Assembly: GCA_022801435.1 (NCBI GenBank)
Contig: JAAWSG010000007.1
Location: 1 to 60,600, forward strand
Length of the DNA stretch: 60,600 nt
Direction: 5' to 3'
Source: Lawsonibacter sp.
GTDB lineage: Bacteria > Bacillota > Clostridia > Oscillospirales > Oscillospiraceae
Part shown: piece after piece, positions 8,790 through 17,215 of the stretch
Position numbering within the stretch: position 1 is the stretch's first letter
Layout of the letters: each line of letters starts with the position of its first letter
Position numbers and translations under genes: made by a program
Notes under the pieces: model-generated
What the model was told of the DNA's origin: nothing
The model's input: only the letters and a program-made list of their open reading frames with translations
The model's database searches: none

Positions 8790-10055
8790 ATGACAGGTGC
8801 AATGTACGCCGCCATCGGCGGTCTTCAATCCCACATGAGCCGGCTGAACGTCATCGGCAACAATATCGCAAACGTCAACACCTACGGCTATAAAAAGGCC
8901 CGTATGACCTTCCGCGAGTCCATTTATACCACCCGCAAGGCCGGCAGCGACGGCAACGCAACTACAGGCGGCAACAACCCCTCCCAGGTCGGTTACGGCT
9001 CGGTGGTCGGGTCCATCGACCTGAACATGAACCCCTCCACCTATGCCCCCACCGGTTTCGATATGGACTGTATGATTATGGGCGAGGGCTTCTTCCTGGT
9101 AGGTGATAAGACCAACATGGTGAAAAGCGCGAACGATATCCAGGGCATGACGCTGACCCGGGTGGGCGACTTCACCTTTGACTCCCAGGGCTACCTCTGC
9201 GACCGCGCCGGCCAGATTGTCTACGGCTTCGCCACAGTGCAGAATCCGTTCTATAATCCCAAAGCAACGGACCCAGGACCAACGGCCAAACCAGAGCAAA
9301 AGGCGGAGTATGAAAAGGTTAAGAACCCGACCATGATCAGCACTCAGCTGACCCCCCTGCGCCTGCCCCTGATGGCGGCGAAGCCTGATACTACAGATAA
9401 AACACAGACATGGGCGGAGGGCGACCCCGTATACCCCGTTCTAGGCAAGCCGGATCCCAACAACAATAATGCCCACTACAATGCGGCGGCAAATGGAACG
9501 GATCCCCTTGACGGTGCGAATATCCAGTACAATGGAACTCCGTCTACAAATGCGAATACAGGGAACTATGGAACCACCAGTATCATTGCAAACACTCAGG
9601 ACAAGTGTGTCCAGCTGAACACCCTGAGCATCGGCAAGGACGGCTGTGTCACCGGCATTGATGACAACGACAACACTGTAGTTGTAGGCTATGTGGCGGT
9701 GGCCAATGTGGACAGCCCCAGCGGCGTGACCCACATCAACGGCCCCTACTACAAGGCTCTGGGCGGCGCTGGTCAGGTCCGTGTGGCCTGCCTGGGCGGT
9801 GTTCTGAAGGACAAATACCTGGCCAACAAGGAAGTTACCGGTACAGGTACTGCCGCTGTCGCCCCCAGCCCGGATGAGGCCATCATGAGCGGCGGGAGCA
9901 ACACCATCGAGAACGGCGGGTTGGAGTCCTCCAGCACGGACGTCGCGGAGGAGTTCGCCAACATGATTACCACCCAGCGCGGCTATCAGGCCAACACCCG
10001 TATCGTCACGGTGACGGACAGTATGCTGGAGGAGCTTGTGAACATGAAGCGGTAA
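8790..10055 (+). CDS. flgE: flagellar hook protein FlgE
   Basis: FlgE polymerises into the hook, the universal joint between rod and filament. The N-terminus has the rod/hook signature LNVIGNNIANVNTYGYK, and the C-terminus has the matching helix EEFANMITTQRGYQANTRI. At 421 residues it is within the family range. The middle (residues about 150-280) is rich in Asn/Thr/Pro and codes with noticeably lower GC than the flanks, as expected for a variable surface domain. The SD AAGGAG lies 12 bases from the ATG, which is long. A three-codon reading frame (TTG at 8782 to TGA at 8791) overlaps the start. Confidence 0.95.
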   Translation: MTGAMYAAIGGLQSHMSRLNVIGNNIANVNTYGYKKARMTFRESIYTTRKAGSDGNATTGGNNPSQVGYGSVVGSIDLNMNPSTYAPTGFDMDCMIMGEGFFLVGDKTNMVKSANDIQGMTLTRVGDFTFDSQGYLCDRAGQIVYGFATVQNPFYNPKATDPGPTAKPEQKAEYEKVKNPTMISTQLTPLRLPLMAAKPDTTDKTQTWAEGDPVYPVLGKPDPNNNNAHYNAAANGTDPLDGANIQYNGTPSTNANTGNYGTTSIIANTQDKCVQLNTLSIGKDGCVTGIDDNDNTVVVGYVAVANVDSPSGVTHINGPYYKALGGAGQVRVACLGGVLKDKYLANKEVTGTGTAAVAPSPDEAIMSGGSNTIENGGLESSSTDVAEEFANMITTQRGYQANTRIVTVTDSMLEELVNMKR

Positions 10056-10149
10056 GCTTCCATGCTGCTCCGCTGAGTTGAATCGGCACGTCCCGGCGGG
10101 GGCTGCGGGAACAAAGCCTCCGCCGGGAAGAACAGAAAGGAAGTTTTAT

Positions 10150-10365
10150 ATGATCGTACTGACCAAACGCAACGGAGAGCGGTTCCTGCTCAACCACAAC
10201 CAGATCCAGTGCATTGAGATGATTCCCGAGTCCAAAATTGTCATGATGAACCGGGACTACTTCATCGTCAAGGAGAGTCCGGAGCAGATTATCAAGCGTA
10301 TCAGCGAGTACAACGCGAAAATCCAGGATGTACACCGGGTCCTGACCGTGGAGGACCGGCGTTAA
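10150..10365 (+). CDS. flbD: flagellar protein FlbD (SwrD family)
   Basis: The protein is 71 residues, beginning MIVLTKRNGERFLLNHNQI. This is the FlbD pattern of a short beta-rich protein, with KESPEQIIKRISEYN at the helix end. In Bacillus subtilis this family (SwrD) raises flagellar motor power; the same role is inferred here. The ATG at 10150 is chosen because AGAAAGGAAG lies at proper distance and the family begins at this methionine. It immediately precedes the motor genes. Confidence 0.9.
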   Translation: MIVLTKRNGERFLLNHNQIQCIEMIPESKIVMMNRDYFIVKESPEQIIKRISEYNAKIQDVHRVLTVEDRR

Positions 10366-10483
10366 GGGAGCGGACACGGGGCGTATTTGACAGATGCCGG
10401 ACCTGTGCGCGTCGCCGGCCCAGTGCAGGGCGGGCGGCTGTCCAATGCGCCCTGAGAGACAGAAACAAGACAGAGGAGTGGAC

Positions 10484-10495
10484 ATGAAGGAATGA
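10484..10495 (+). promoter_or_regulatory. three-codon mini-ORF overlapping the motA start
   Basis: A GAGGAG SD at 10473-10478 is spaced correctly (5 bases) for ATG AAG GAA TGA rather than for motA, whose ATG at 10492 is 13 bases away. The TGA of the mini-ORF overlaps the motA ATG as ATGA. Ribosomes may therefore reach motA by termination and re-initiation. This is inference from spacing. Confidence 0.35.
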
Positions 10496-11319
10496 ATATT
10501 ACATACATCATCGGTGTAGTAGCGGCATTCGGCGTCATGGTCACCGGCATGATGCAGGGGACGGAGGGCTTTAACCCCGGTCAGGTGATGAACTTTGTAG
10601 ATCCGGCCAGCGTGTTCATTACCATCGGCTGTACCATCGCGGTGCTCATTGCCAGCTTCCCCGTAGGGACCCTGAAATCCATCCCCAAGCACTTCGCCGT
10701 TTTGATGAATACCAAAAAGCACGACCCCCTTGCGGTGATTGAGCAGCTGGTGGAGCTGGCCCAGGTCGCCCGGAAGAACGGCCTGCTGGCGCTGGAGGAG
10801 ATGGGAAACCAGCAGACCGACCCCTTCTTCAAGCAGTGCATCATGCTCGTGGTGGACAACAACGACGCCGACCAGGTCCGGGAGATTATGATGAACGACA
10901 TCGAGCAGTCCTCCGCCCGGCATGAGGACGCCGCCGGTATGTACGATAAGGCCTCCGCCGTGGCTCCCGCCTTCGGCATGGTGGGTACGCTGGTGGGTCT
11001 GATTAACATGCTGAAGGGGATGGACGTCTCCAGCGGCGACGGCGCCAGCAGCATCGGAACCTCCATGGGTACCGCTCTGATTACCACTCTGTACGGCTGC
11101 GTGCTGGCCCATATGATCTTCAGCCCCATCGCCTCCAACCTCCGGGCCCGGGATGAGGAGGAGGTCCTGTGCAAGCTCATCATCGTGGAGGGCATCATGT
11201 CCATCCAGTCGGGCGCCAACCCCAAGTTCCTGCGGGAGAAGCTGATGACCTTCCTGAGCCAGAAGCAGCGCGGCGATGAGGGCGGCGGCAAAAAGGGCAA
11301 GAAGGGCAAGGGCGAGTAA
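10492..11319 (+). CDS. motA: flagellar motor stator protein MotA
   Basis: MotA forms, with MotB, the proton (or sodium) channel that generates torque. The 275 residues show four membrane segments: two at the N-terminus (about 4-24 and 37-55) and two near 150-205. The conserved proline stretch AVAPAFGMVGTLVGLINML opens the third. The cytoplasmic loop has charged residues expected to contact FliG. The tail is strongly basic (GGGKKGKKGKGE). motB follows 57 bp downstream. The pair occupies the position where Bacillus-type operons carry fliL. Confidence 0.94.
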   Translation: MNITYIIGVVAAFGVMVTGMMQGTEGFNPGQVMNFVDPASVFITIGCTIAVLIASFPVGTLKSIPKHFAVLMNTKKHDPLAVIEQLVELAQVARKNGLLALEEMGNQQTDPFFKQCIMLVVDNNDADQVREIMMNDIEQSSARHEDAAGMYDKASAVAPAFGMVGTLVGLINMLKGMDVSSGDGASSIGTSMGTALITTLYGCVLAHMIFSPIASNLRARDEEEVLCKLIIVEGIMSIQSGANPKFLREKLMTFLSQKQRGDEGGGKKGKKGKGE

Positions 11320-11376
11320 CCCGATTCCCCGCAGAATGGAACCTTTGGCTTTTCGTGTATGAACTGAGGTGAAACC

Positions 11377-12195
11377 ATGGCAAGCATTAAAAAGAAAGGC
11401 GGCGGAGGCGGCGGAGCCAACTGGATGGACACCTATGGCGACATGGTGACCCTGCTGCTGTGCTTCTTCGTGCTGCTGTACTCCATCTCCACCATCGACC
11501 AGCAAAAGTGGATGTGGGTGGTCCAGAGCTTCAATAAGGACGCTATTGTCAGCATTACCGAGACACCTGTCGGTCCGGACGGCGACAATGAGGATGTTGG
11601 CGGCTCCGCCCTGCCCATTACCAGCGACGTGGACCACGCCATGGAGGCGCTGTATGAGTTTTTGGCCGAGTACGCCCAGAACAATCAGGACGCCTCCATC
11701 TCGGTGAGCCGGGGGGACGGGTATGTCTTCATCTCCTTTGACGACACGGTCTTCTTTGACGGAGACAGCTATATTCTGCGCAAGGAGGGCCAGGAGATCC
11801 TGGACTATATTATAGCTGGACTGAACACAGCGGGTCCCTATATTGACGAGCTCCGGATCTTGGGGCACACCGCCCAGCGGGTGGCCAACGCGCCCAACCC
11901 CGTTCCCGGCGACCGGTATCTGGCCTCCAACCGTGCGACTACCGTGACGATTTACCTCCAGCAGCGCATCGACCCCACCCAGCTGGACCCTGGCCGGCTG
12001 GTGAGCGTGGGCTACGGCCAGTGGCGGCCCATCTCCTCCAATGAAACCGGGGAGACCCGGGCCAAGAACCGGCGGGTGGAGCTTGTGGTTACCGGCCAGG
12101 ATCTTGAGAATAAGCTGGGCAACGAGTATAACAACTATTTTGCCATGTACCAGGAGGCCAGCGAGCAGGAGGTCACCGGAGACCCCACCACCTAA
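11377..12195 (+). CDS. motB: flagellar motor stator protein MotB
   Basis: MotB carries the ion-binding aspartate of the stator and anchors it to peptidoglycan. The 272-residue protein has a short basic and glycine-rich N-terminus, then WMDTYGDMVTLLLCFFVLLY (residues 16-35), where Asp22 is the channel residue. An OmpA-like peptidoglycan-binding domain covers about 120-255 (LGHTAQRV and RAKNRRVEL). The N-terminal cytoplasmic tail is shorter than in Escherichia coli, where the equivalent residue is Asp32. Confidence 0.95.
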   Translation: MASIKKKGGGGGGANWMDTYGDMVTLLLCFFVLLYSISTIDQQKWMWVVQSFNKDAIVSITETPVGPDGDNEDVGGSALPITSDVDHAMEALYEFLAEYAQNNQDASISVSRGDGYVFISFDDTVFFDGDSYILRKEGQEILDYIIAGLNTAGPYIDELRILGHTAQRVANAPNPVPGDRYLASNRATTVTIYLQQRIDPTQLDPGRLVSVGYGQWRPISSNETGETRAKNRRVELVVTGQDLENKLGNEYNNYFAMYQEASEQEVTGDPTT

Positions 12196-12251
12196 CCCGC
12201 ATCAGCTCCCCAGCGCGGGACGACAAGTTTCATCTGGAATGAGGGAAGAAT

Positions 12252-13241
12252 ATGGCCGAAGTTTTGTCACAAAGCCAAATCGACGCACTGCTGAACGCGG
12301 CCAGGAGCGGAGAGTTGGATGTAGACGCGCCATCGGATAAGCACGCGGAACAAAAGTACCGAAAATACGACTTCTACAGCCCGCGCAAGTTTACCAAGGA
12401 CCGGCTGAAGATGCTCAACAGTATCTTCGAGAGCTACGCCCGGGTCATCAACTCCCGCATCAACGCCCTGCTCCACGCTACCTGCGAGATTGAGGTGGAC
12501 AGCGTGGAGGAGCAGCGCTACTACGAATTTTCCAACGCCCTGTCGGAGAGCGACGTGGTTTCCCTGGCGGAGATTGATCTGGAAAAGCTCCAGGGAGAGG
12601 ACCCCATCCTGGTACACATGGACACCCCGGTGGTGCTCTCCATGCTGGACCGGATGATGGGCGGCGAGGGGGACACCGACTCCAGCCTGCCCAGCGACTA
12701 CAAGCTCACCGACCTGGAGCTGAACATGTATGAGGATCTGGTCTCTGACCTGGTCCCCATCCTGGGCAGCAGCTGGGAGAACTATATCACCATAAAATTC
12801 TCCTACGTGCGCACCGAGGTCAACCCCACCCTGGTCCAGCTCATCGGCTATGACGAGACGGTGGTCATCGTGGGTATCAACATCAAATTTGACAACTGCG
12901 ACGGGCGGATGAGCCTGTGCCTGCCGGGGGAGATGCTGACCAATATTTTCAGCGAGATCAGCAAAAGCACCAGCCGCCGGAGCAGCGGCGAAGACAAGTC
13001 GGAGGAGATCTTCGACTCCCTGCGGGAATCCGAGCTGGAGATTGTGGCCGAGCTGGCCCGCACCCGTCTTCTGCTCAGCGACATCTACCATCTGAGCGTG
13101 GGGGATGTAGTAAATATCAAGCGGCCCAAGGACGCCCCCGTGTTCCTGAATATCGGCGGGCGCAGATGGTTTGACGGACGCATGGGCACCAGCAATAAGC
13201 AGGTGGCCGTGAAAATAGGAGAAACCTACATCAAGATGTAG
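12252..13241 (+). CDS. fliM: flagellar motor switch protein FliM
   Basis: FliM forms the middle of the C-ring and receives phosphorylated CheY. The N-terminus MAEVLSQSQIDALLNAARSG contains the CheY-binding motif. The middle domain has the GGEGD loop that contacts FliG. The C-terminal part (about 240-329) is the FliN-like domain. The length of 329 residues is normal. It is followed after 19 bp by fliY. Confidence 0.96.
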   Translation: MAEVLSQSQIDALLNAARSGELDVDAPSDKHAEQKYRKYDFYSPRKFTKDRLKMLNSIFESYARVINSRINALLHATCEIEVDSVEEQRYYEFSNALSESDVVSLAEIDLEKLQGEDPILVHMDTPVVLSMLDRMMGGEGDTDSSLPSDYKLTDLELNMYEDLVSDLVPILGSSWENYITIKFSYVRTEVNPTLVQLIGYDETVVIVGINIKFDNCDGRMSLCLPGEMLTNIFSEISKSTSRRSSGEDKSEEIFDSLRESELEIVAELARTRLLLSDIYHLSVGDVVNIKRPKDAPVFLNIGGRRWFDGRMGTSNKQVAVKIGETYIKM

Positions 13242-13260
13242 GCGAGAAGGAGCGTTCTGG

Positions 13261-14604
13261 ATGGAAGATATTATTTTTAGCCCGATGGTAATCGACGCCA
13301 TCGGGGAGATCATGAACATCAGCCTGGGCTCCTCCGCCACTGCGGCCTCCAACATGCTGGACCACCGGGTGGACATCACCACGCCACAGGTGGAGGTCAT
13401 CAACGCAGAGGACTTCGCCCTGGGCAGGATCGAACCGGCGGTAGGCGTGGAGATCAAGTATGTGTGCGGCCTGGAGGGCAGCAACATCATGATGCTCAAG
13501 CGCAGCGATGTAAAGGCGATTGTGGACATCCTGCTGGGGACCGAGACACCGGATGAGGAGTTTGAGCTCAATGACCTGAGCATCAGCGCCACATGTGAGC
13601 TGATGAATCAGATGATGGGCTCAGCGGCAACCGCGCTGTCTGATCTCCTGGGCCGGATGGTAAACATCTCCACCCCCGAGTCCTTTGAGATGACCAACCT
13701 GGACAAGGTGAAGGAGGAGCACTTCCCGGTGACGCAGGGCCCGGTGGTGGTGGTCCGGTTCCACCTGACCATTGAAGACGTGCTGGACAGCGAGTTCATG
13801 AACGTCATGTCGGTGGAGCTGGCCAAGGAGCTGGTGGCCGGCTTTGGCCTGGAGCTGGATGAGACCTCAGAACCCGCTCCAGCCCCCGCACCCGCCCCCG
13901 CCCCTGCCCCGGCCCCCGCGGGCGGCGGCTCCACCATGAGCCAGGAGGAGATCGAGCGGATGATGGCCTCCATGTCGGGAGGCGCTCCGGCTCCCGCGCC
14001 CGCGCCCGCCCCTGCCCCGGCGGGCGGCGGCTCCACCATGAGCCAGGAGGAGATTGAGCGGATGATGGCCTCCATGTCGGGAGGCGCTCCGGCTCCCGCG
14101 CCCGCCCCTGCCCCGGCCCCCGCACCTCAGCCGGCTCCGCCCCCCGCAGCGCCTGCGGCCGCTCAGCCCGCCACCACGGCGGACCTGAGCAGCATGATGG
14201 CGGCCATGATGGCGGCTATGACCACCGCCATGGCCAACAATGCGCCGCCCCCGGCTCCGCCCCGGGACCCCAAGGTCATCAATGCCCAGCCGGCAAAAAT
14301 GCGCGAGCTGAACGCTGAGGCCAAGCTGAACCAGGAGCAGAGGGATAACCTGGACCTCATCCTCACCGTGCCCCTGGAGGTGGCGGTGGAGATCGGACGG
14401 ACCCGCCGGAAGATCCAGGAGATCCTGTCCTTCTCCAAGGGCTCGCTGGTGGTGCTGGATAAGCTGGCCGGCGACCAGGTGGACCTGCTGGTCAACGGAC
14501 AGTGCATCGCCCGGGGAGATGTGGTGGTCATCGACGACAACTTCGGCATCCGCATCACCGAGATCCTACAGAAGCCCGACATCAACGAGTTGGTCCAGGG
14601 CTGA
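13261..14604 (+). CDS. fliY: switch protein/CheY-P phosphatase FliY (CheC-FliN type)
   Basis: FliY combines a CheC-like phosphatase domain with a FliN domain and sits in the C-ring. The 447 residues start directly with the CheC-like domain. Both active-site pairs are intact (Glu16/Asn19 and Glu113/Asn116). A Pro/Ala-rich linker of about 130 residues follows, then Met-rich helices and a C-terminal FliN domain ending ITEILQKPDINELVQG. Bacillus and Thermotoga FliY begin with a CheY-binding peptide. Here that peptide is absent from the N-terminus, and two near-identical copies of a similar sequence (MSQEEIERMMASMSGG) sit inside the linker. Confidence 0.93.
   Translation: MEDIIFSPMVIDAIGEIMNISLGSSATAASNMLDHRVDITTPQVEVINAEDFALGRIEPAVGVEIKYVCGLEGSNIMMLKRSDVKAIVDILLGTETPDEEFELNDLSISATCELMNQMMGSAATALSDLLGRMVNISTPESFEMTNLDKVKEEHFPVTQGPVVVVRFHLTIEDVLDSEFMNVMSVELAKELVAGFGLELDETSEPAPAPAPAPAPAPAPAGGGSTMSQEEIERMMASMSGGAPAPAPAPAPAPAGGGSTMSQEEIERMMASMSGGAPAPAPAPAPAPAPQPAPPPAAPAAAQPATTADLSSMMAAMMAAMTTAMANNAPPPAPPRDPKVINAQPAKMRELNAEAKLNQEQRDNLDLILTVPLEVAVEIGRTRRKIQEILSFSKGSLVVLDKLAGDQVDLLVNGQCIARGDVVVIDDNFGIRITEILQKPDINELVQG
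13915..14118 (+). repeat. 102-bp tandem duplication inside fliY
   Basis: Two copies with a 102-bp period (34 codons) encode GGGSTMSQEEIERMMASMSG followed by an Ala-Pro run. Copy one contains GGCGGCGGCT at 13921 and copy two the same at 14023. Over the non-AP core the copies differ by about one silent base (ATC versus ATT for Ile), so the duplication is recent or kept uniform. Confidence 0.9.
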
Positions 14605-14678
14605 GCCCCGCCCGCTGATCGTCTTTACCTATAAACACAGACAGAGAAAACAATTTTTGAAAAAAAGGATGGTAACTT

Positions 14679-15044
14679 ATGGCTAAAATTCTTCTGGTTG
14701 ACGATGCCGCGTTTATGCGCAAGGTCATCAAGGACACCCTGAGCAAGGCCGGATACACCGAGCTCTATGAGGCGGAGGACGGCGCGATGGCGGTGGAGAA
14801 GTACAACGAGCTCAAGCCCGACCTGGTCCTGATGGATATCACCATGCCCAACAAGGACGGGTTGGAGGCGCTGAAGGAGATCCGCGGGTCGGACAGCGGC
14901 GCCAACGTGGTTATGTGCTCCGCCATGGGACAGGAGACCATGGTCATCGATGCCATTCGCTCGGGCGCCAAGGACTTTATTGTCAAGCCCTTCAAGCCGG
15001 AGCGGGTGCTGAAGACCGTTACCTCCATCGTGGGCGAGCCCTGA
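14679..15044 (+). CDS. cheY: chemotaxis response regulator CheY
   Basis: This is a single receiver domain of 121 residues. Acidic pocket residues Asp8 and Asp9, phospho-acceptor Asp53 (LVLMDITMP), Ser81 and Lys103 (KPFKP) are all present. Phosphorylated CheY binds FliM (and FliY) to alter rotation. The gene lies between fliY and fliO as in Bacillus. The 74-bp gap before it holds an A-rich stretch and an AAAAAAAGGA SD. Confidence 0.96.
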   Translation: MAKILLVDDAAFMRKVIKDTLSKAGYTELYEAEDGAMAVEKYNELKPDLVLMDITMPNKDGLEALKEIRGSDSGANVVMCSAMGQETMVIDAIRSGAKDFIVKPFKPERVLKTVTSIVGEP

Positions 15045-15046
15045 TC

Positions 15047-15415
15047 ATGTGGTGGAGGCCTGTCCTCTCCGTCCTGGCCCTGCTGGCTGTCATCCTTCTG
15101 GTGCTGGCCGGCGCGTACCTCTTCACCCGCTGGGCGGGGAGGGGGCTTGTCCTCAGCACCGGAGGGGGAGGCCGGGGGCGGCTTCAGGCGGTGGAGCGGC
15201 TCAGCCTGGGCCGGGACCAGTCTCTGGTGGTGGTGCGGACCGGAACGCGGTTTTTGCTTCTGGGCTGCACCCCCGCCGGTATCAGCCTGCTGCGTGAGCT
15301 GACCCCCGAGGAGGGCGAGGGGTGGAGTACACCCCAGACCTCCGGCGCGCCCCCCGACTTCCTCTCTCTGATCCAGCGGCTGCGGGGGAGAAATGACACA
15401 CAGCCGCGGTCTTGA
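15047..15415 (+). CDS. fliO: flagellar biosynthesis protein FliO
   Basis: FliO helps assemble the FliP ring of the export gate. The 122-residue product has one N-terminal membrane helix (residues about 5-28, VLSVLALLAVILLVLAGAYL), a Gly-rich loop, and the typical small beta domain RLQAVERLSLGRDQSLVVVR. The ATG is two bases after the cheY stop, with no good SD of its own, so translation is probably coupled to cheY. A longer upstream extension of the frame overlaps cheY and is not credible. Confidence 0.88.
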   Translation: MWWRPVLSVLALLAVILLVLAGAYLFTRWAGRGLVLSTGGGGRGRLQAVERLSLGRDQSLVVVRTGTRFLLLGCTPAGISLLRELTPEEGEGWSTPQTSGAPPDFLSLIQRLRGRNDTQPRS

Positions 15416-15433
15416 GAAATGAGGTGAGGGGCG

Positions 15434-16132
15434 TTGCCAAGCGAATCGCTGCTTGACGCGGGCGGGGCACTGATCAATGTAAACGGTGGAAATGTGCAGA
15501 CCTTGGAGATTCTGCTGCTCACCACCCTGATGATGATCCTGCCCTCGCTCATTGTCATGATGACCTCCTTTACCCGGTACGTGGTGGTCTTCTCCTTCCT
15601 GCGCAACGCCATGGGCACGCAGCAGACTCCGCCCAATATGGTGCTGGTGGGGATGGCGATTGTCCTGACCCTGTTTACCATGAACCCCACCCTCAGCACC
15701 ATTAAGGAGGAGGCCCTCGACCCCTACCAGGCGGAGGAGATCACCCAGGAGGAGTTCTTCGAGCGGGCCCGAATCCCCCTCAAGCGCTTTATGCTGGAGT
15801 GGAGCGACATCCCAAGCATGGAGATGTACTGCGGCATGGCGGACGTGGATATCCCGGAGACCAAGGAGGAGGCGGTGGAGGAGCTGCCTATGATCGTGGT
15901 GATTCCCAGCTTTGTCACCAGTGAGCTGAAGCGGGCCTTCACCATGGGCTTCCTGCTCTATATCCCCTTCCTGCTGGTGGACATGGTGGTGGCCTCCACC
16001 CTGATGTCCATGGGCATGGTCATGCTGCCGCCCTCCATGATTGCCACACCCTTCAAGCTCCTGCTCTTTGTGATGCTGGACGGCTGGCAGCTGCTCTTCT
16101 CCACCCTGGCCCAGAGCTTTATGAGGGGGTGA
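15434..16132 (+). CDS. fliP: flagellar export gate protein FliP
   Basis: FliP is the core pentameric subunit of the export gate. The 232-residue protein shows membrane segments near 25-50, 65-85, 170-190 and 195-225, with signature stretches MTSFTRYVVVFSFLRNAMG and LLYIPFLLVDMVVAS. The start is TTG behind GAGGTGAGGGG. The N-terminus is short and has no convincing cleavable signal peptide, unlike the E. coli protein. The order fliP-fliQ-fliR-flhB-flhA follows without large gaps. Confidence 0.96.
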   Translation: MPSESLLDAGGALINVNGGNVQTLEILLLTTLMMILPSLIVMMTSFTRYVVVFSFLRNAMGTQQTPPNMVLVGMAIVLTLFTMNPTLSTIKEEALDPYQAEEITQEEFFERARIPLKRFMLEWSDIPSMEMYCGMADVDIPETKEEAVEELPMIVVIPSFVTSELKRAFTMGFLLYIPFLLVDMVVASTLMSMGMVMLPPSMIATPFKLLLFVMLDGWQLLFSTLAQSFMRG

Positions 16133-16138
16133 CGGAGG

Positions 16139-16402
16139 ATGGATACCAATCAGGTCACCGAGCTGCTGCGGGAGGGTATCTGGGTCGCCCTCAAGCTGGG
16201 CGGGCCGGGACTGGTGCTCAGCCTGGTGGTGGGGGTGCTCATTGCCATCTTCCAGGCAGTCACCCAGATCCATGAGCAGACTTTGGGCTTTATCATGAAG
16301 CTGACTACAATCATTCTGGTCTTCCTTATCGGGGGGGGCTGGATGATGGAAAACCTGCTGGATTACGCGCGGAGGGTCTTTGCCCTGATGGCAGGCGGCT
16401 AG
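16139..16402 (+). CDS. fliQ: flagellar export gate protein FliQ
   Basis: The product is 87 residues with two membrane helices (about 16-40 and 50-75) separated by the conserved AIFQAVTQIHEQTLGFI. FliQ wraps the outside of the FliP/FliR gate. The ATG follows the fliP stop by six bases, with AGGGGGT and GGAGG as SD elements inside the fliP end. Confidence 0.95.
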   Translation: MDTNQVTELLREGIWVALKLGGPGLVLSLVVGVLIAIFQAVTQIHEQTLGFIMKLTTIILVFLIGGGWMMENLLDYARRVFALMAGG

Positions 16403-16429
16403 TCCGGCCTGGGGAAGGAGGAGCCGATT

Positions 16430-17191
16430 TTGAACTGGTCCGTGCTGACCCTGTTCCTGCTGATCACGGCCCGGATGACCGGCTTTGTCCTGTTCAACCC
16501 GCTGTTCGGCCGCCGGGGCATCCCAGGGATGGTGAAGGCGGGACTGATTCTGATGCTGTCCCTCACCGTCTACAGCGCCGCGCCGGGACAGCAGGTCCAG
16601 ATGCCCTCCACCCTGCTGGGGCTGGCCCTGATCTTCCTGCTGGAGCTGGGCCTGGGCTATATCCTGGGCCTGATCGTGAATATCTTTTTCTACATTCCGC
16701 TGATGGCCGGCTCGGTCATCGACATGGAGATGGGTTTGGCTATGGCCAGCACCTACGACCCCGGCTCGGGCATCCAGGTGACCGCCACCTCCACTCTGCT
16801 GAATGTGCTGATGACCCTGCTGTTCTTTGCCGCCAACGGGCATCTTACCCTGATCCGCATCCTGCTGCGCTCGGGCGGCCTGGTCCCCTACGGAGGGGTG
16901 ACGCCGGGGCCGGAGCTCTACAGCACCGTAATGGACATCTTTGTCAACTGTACAGTGCTGGGCGTCAAGCTGTGTATGCCCATCCTGGCGGCGGAGCTGA
17001 TGGGCCAGGTGGGTATGGGTATCATTATGAAAGCCATCCCCCAGATTAACGTCTTCGTCATCAACATTGAAGTGAAGGTGATTGTGGGCCTGGTGCTGAT
17101 CCTGATCCTTATGACCCCGTTCAGTGAGTTCCTGCTGAGTGTGGAGACCGAAATGCTCTATGCCGTGGAGCGGGCGCTGTCCCTGATGTGA
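16430..17191 (+). CDS. fliR: flagellar export gate protein FliR
   Basis: FliR completes the FliP5-Q4-R1 gate complex. The 253-residue protein has about six hydrophobic segments, with FNPLFGRRGIPGMVKAGL near the N-terminus and the conserved DMEMGLAMASTYDP in the middle. The start is TTG with AAGGAGGAG five bases upstream. Confidence 0.95.
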   Translation: MNWSVLTLFLLITARMTGFVLFNPLFGRRGIPGMVKAGLILMLSLTVYSAAPGQQVQMPSTLLGLALIFLLELGLGYILGLIVNIFFYIPLMAGSVIDMEMGLAMASTYDPGSGIQVTATSTLLNVLMTLLFFAANGHLTLIRILLRSGGLVPYGGVTPGPELYSTVMDIFVNCTVLGVKLCMPILAAELMGQVGMGIIMKAIPQINVFVINIEVKVIVGLVLILILMTPFSEFLLSVETEMLYAVERALSLM

Positions 17192-17215
17192 CGGATATAA
17201 AGGGGGGATGACCTC

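Noticed and set aside
10387..10392. TTGACA upstream of motA as an internal promoter
   Set aside because: No -10 hexamer is present at 16-18 bp; the following bases are GC-rich (CGTCGC).
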